A stretch of 7,997 nt of DNA from positions 1 to 7,997 of the forward strand of contig VGRA01000098.1 of the NCBI GenBank assembly GCA_016875515.1, read 5' to 3'. Position 1 is the stretch's first letter; each line of letters starts with the position of its first letter. Shown piece by piece: positions 6,634 to 7,997 of this stretch. The notes below the pieces were generated by a model that was not told where the DNA came from, searched no databases, and was given only the letters and a program-made list of their open reading frames with translations. Position numbers and translations under genes: made by a program. This DNA is from Deltaproteobacteria bacterium (GTDB taxonomy: Bacteria; Myxococcota; Myxococcia; Myxococcales; Myxococcaceae).

Positions 6634-6999
6634 TCAGCTCTCCAGCTCCAGCGCGCCCTTCTTCCAGACGTAAATGAGCCCCACCACCACCGTGGCAGCG
6701 AAGACCACCATCTCCATGTACCCGAACCAGCCGAGCGCCTTGAAGTTCACCGCCCACGGGTAGAGGAACACCGCCTCCACGTCGAACACGATGAAGAGGA
6801 GGGCCACCACGTAGAACTTCACCGCGAAGCGCTGGCGCGCCGAGCCGATGGGCTCGTTGCCGCACTCGAAGGTGTCGAACTTCACGGGATCAAACCGCTT
6901 GGGGCCAAGGAAGGTGGCAATGGCGGAGATGGCCACCGCCAGCACGCCGGCCACGCCCAGGACCGCGGCAATGGGTAGGTAGGGAGCCAGGGGAGTCAT
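6634..6999 (-). CDS. nuoA: NADH-quinone oxidoreductase subunit A (ND3-like)
   Basis: NuoA is a small membrane subunit of complex I at the junction of the peripheral and membrane arms (ND3 in mitochondria). The 121-residue protein has three predicted helices (about 8-31, 62-80 and 92-112). It carries the conserved loop motif ECGNEPIG (45-52), whose Cys corresponds to the conformationally exposed ND3 cysteine, and the helix 2 signature KFYVVALLFIVFDVE with YPWA (61-83). The ATG start is normal for the family. A possible ribosome site AAGG lies 10 nt upstream, but it overlaps a candidate -10 element, so the mRNA may instead have almost no leader. The gene is first of the nuoAB pair and follows the PHP-domain gene by 61 bp on the same strand. 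Confidence 0.97.
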   Translation of the reverse strand: MTPLAPYLPIAAVLGVAGVLAVAISAIATFLGPKRFDPVKFDTFECGNEPIGSARQRFAVKFYVVALLFIVFDVEAVFLYPWAVNFKALGWFGYMEMVVFAATVVVGLIYVWKKGALELES

Positions 7000-7008
7000 G
7001 CGGGGTGG

Positions 7009-7037
7009 ACCTTAAGGACCACGCCCCTCCCTGTCAA
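7009..7037 (-). promoter_or_regulatory. Candidate promoter of nuoAB
   Basis: On the minus strand, a perfect TTGACA (7032-7037) is followed by a 17-nt spacer and TAAGGT (7009-7014), which matches the -10 consensus only at its three most important positions. Only 9 nt separate this -10 from the nuoA ATG, so transcription would begin 2-4 nt before the start codon. The same AAGG could alternatively be a ribosome site on a readthrough transcript from the PHP gene. Confidence 0.5.
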
Positions 7038-7060
7038 AGCAGAAGTCGGACCCGCGCTGC

Positions 7061-7909
7061 TCAGCCCTGGACGGGGGTGGCCCCCAGCACCGGGGCCTCC
7101 GCGCGCGCATGCAGCTGCCGGAAGCGCGTCTCCCCGGTGTCCGCGGTGCCCAGCTTGCGGTTGGGGGTGGTGCGGGCGCCGTGGAAGTCGCTCCCCGCGG
7201 TGGGGACGAGATCGAACTCCGCCGCCAGCCGGAGGTACTTCTCCCGCAGCTCGGGCTGGTGATCCCCGTGGTGGACCTCCAGGCCGGACAGCCCCTCGGC
7301 CCGCAGCTGCTGCAGCTCGTAGCGCTCCACCCGGTTGACCCCGGGGTGGGCGAGCGTGGCCGTACCGCCCGCATCCCGGATGAGCCGGATGGCCTCCGCC
7401 GTGGTGAGCCGGTAACGGTCCACGTAGGCGGGCTTGCCGTCCCCGAGGAACCGGTCGAACGCTTCGCGCACGTCTGCGCACCAGCCCTGCTCCACGAAGA
7501 CGCGCGCCAGGTGGGGGCGGCCCAGGTTGGCGTCCCCGGCCAGGTGCTCCACGTGCGCCATGCGGATGGGGAAGCCCAGCTTCTGCACCCGCTCCACCAT
7601 GGTCTCCATCCGTCGCTGGCGCTCCTCCCGCATGCGCTGCGCCATGCCGGCCAGCCCCGGGTGGCGGCGGTCCACGAAGTGGCCCAGCACGTGGACCTCG
7701 CGGCCGCTCAGCAGCGCGGAGATCTCCAGCCCCGGCACCAGCACCACCCCGTGGGCGGCCGCCTGCCGCTCCGCCTCCTCCAGGCCGGCCACCGTGTCGT
7801 GGTCCGTGACGGCCAGGTGGGTGACGCCTGCTGCCCGGGCGAGCGCGAACAGCTCCGAGGCGGGGTGCTCCCCGTCGCTCGCGGTGGTGTGGGCGTGGAG
7901 ATCAATCAT
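7061..7909 (-). CDS. PHP-domain metal-dependent phosphoesterase (TrpH/YciV/RNase AM-like)
   Basis: A 282-residue cytoplasmic enzyme of the PHP superfamily, closest in layout to the E. coli YciV/TrpH group. Members of that group cleave 3',5'-nucleoside bisphosphates and trim short RNA 5' ends. Metal-binding motifs occur in the expected order: DLHAHTTASDG (3-13; His5, His7, Asp12), VTDHDT (34-39; His37), PGLEIS (59-64; Glu62), VHVLGHFVD (72-80), GRPHLAR (130-136; His133), LAHPG (187-190; His188) and GSDFHG (239-244; Asp241, His243). The complete ligand set predicts an active enzyme. The ATG start is supported by an AAGG ribosome site 6 nt upstream. The exact substrate is inferred from the family only. 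It is unrelated to complex I, although it lies 61 bp upstream of nuoA on the same strand; the right side faces a possible divergent gene. Confidence 0.92.
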   Translation of the reverse strand: MIDLHAHTTASDGEHPASELFALARAAGVTHLAVTDHDTVAGLEEAERQAAAHGVVLVPGLEISALLSGREVHVLGHFVDRRHPGLAGMAQRMREERQRRMETMVERVQKLGFPIRMAHVEHLAGDANLGRPHLARVFVEQGWCADVREAFDRFLGDGKPAYVDRYRLTTAEAIRLIRDAGGTATLAHPGVNRVERYELQQLRAEGLSGLEVHHGDHQPELREKYLRLAAEFDLVPTAGSDFHGARTTPNRKLGTADTGETRFRQLHARAEAPVLGATPVQG

Positions 7910-7934
7910 GGCAACCTTGTTCCAATCCGGGCGT

Positions 7935-7963
7935 TTGCCGCCCTGCAGGGTGCGTCTTACACT
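7935..7963 (+). promoter_or_regulatory. Candidate sigma-70 promoter with palindrome in the spacer
   Basis: TTGCCG (7935-7940), a 17-nt spacer and TACACT (7958-7963) form a plausible housekeeping promoter reading to the right, with each hexamer matching consensus at four of six positions. The perfect 10-bp palindrome CCCTGCAGGG (7941-7950) sits at the start of the spacer and could be a repressor site. Confidence 0.5.
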
Positions 7964-7975
7964 CTACAGCCGCCC

Positions 7976-7997
7976 ATGCAGCATCCCCTGCAGATCA
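7976..7997 (+). CDS. Possible start of a rightward gene, cut by the window edge
   Basis: ATG at 7976 opens a frame reading MQHPLQI before the window ends. It lies 12 nt after a candidate -10 element, so an mRNA from that promoter would have a leader of only about 5 nt and no ribosome site. Seven codons are too few to identify a product, and the real start could lie further right. Confidence 0.3.

Noticed and set aside
1..7997. Mobile element, CRISPR array, tRNA or phage remnant that might explain the four-gene insertion
   Set aside because: No transposase, integrase, terminal repeats, regularly spaced repeats or tRNA-like sequence is visible. The inserted genes have the same high-GC character as the flanks.

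Overview
The window is high-GC bacterial DNA, densely coding. Its centre is two pieces of the genes for respiratory complex I (proton-pumping NADH:quinone oxidoreductase). NuoC and NuoD are separate genes, unlike the fused nuoCD of enteric bacteria. The very high GC, frequent GTG starts, a membrane cyclase and a PHP phosphoesterase would fit a myxobacterium or a related deltaproteobacterium. That placement is an inference from gene style, not from a marker gene.

Layout, left to right. (1) 1-643, minus: N-terminal half of nuoD, cut by the window edge. (2) 682-1218, minus: nuoC, GTG start, with a near-consensus sigma-70 promoter at 1260-1288. (3) 1316-2563, minus: six-helix membrane class III adenylate cyclase. 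(4) 2560-3474, minus: right-handed beta-helix repeat protein whose stop overlaps the cyclase start (ATGA). (5) 3475-3551: 77-bp divergent intergenic region. (6) 3552-5552, plus: five-helix membrane protein with a sulfatase-like extracytoplasmic domain and Thr at the nucleophile position. (7) 5549-6010, plus: hot-dog thioesterase, overlapping the previous gene by ATGA. (8) 6032-6054: terminator hairpin between convergent genes. (9) 6087-6632 and 6634-6999, minus: nuoB and nuoA, one base apart. (10) 7061-7909, minus: PHP-domain phosphoesterase. (11) 7935-7997, plus: candidate promoter and the first codons of a possible next gene.

How the genes fit together. On the minus strand the complex I genes run in the normal order A-B-C-D, but 4,868 bp holding four unrelated genes lie between nuoB and nuoC. 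The pieces appear to be transcribed separately: nuoAB ends at a strong hairpin, and nuoC has its own promoter. The intervening genes form two translationally coupled pairs pointing away from each other: beta-helix plus cyclase, and sulfatase-like protein plus thioesterase. No gap between genes exceeds about 100 bp. I see no tRNA, rRNA, insertion sequence, CRISPR array or phage gene. The points most worth attention are the split complex I locus, the Thr-nucleophile sulfatase-like membrane protein, and the coupling of a signal-peptide-less beta-helix protein to a cyclase.
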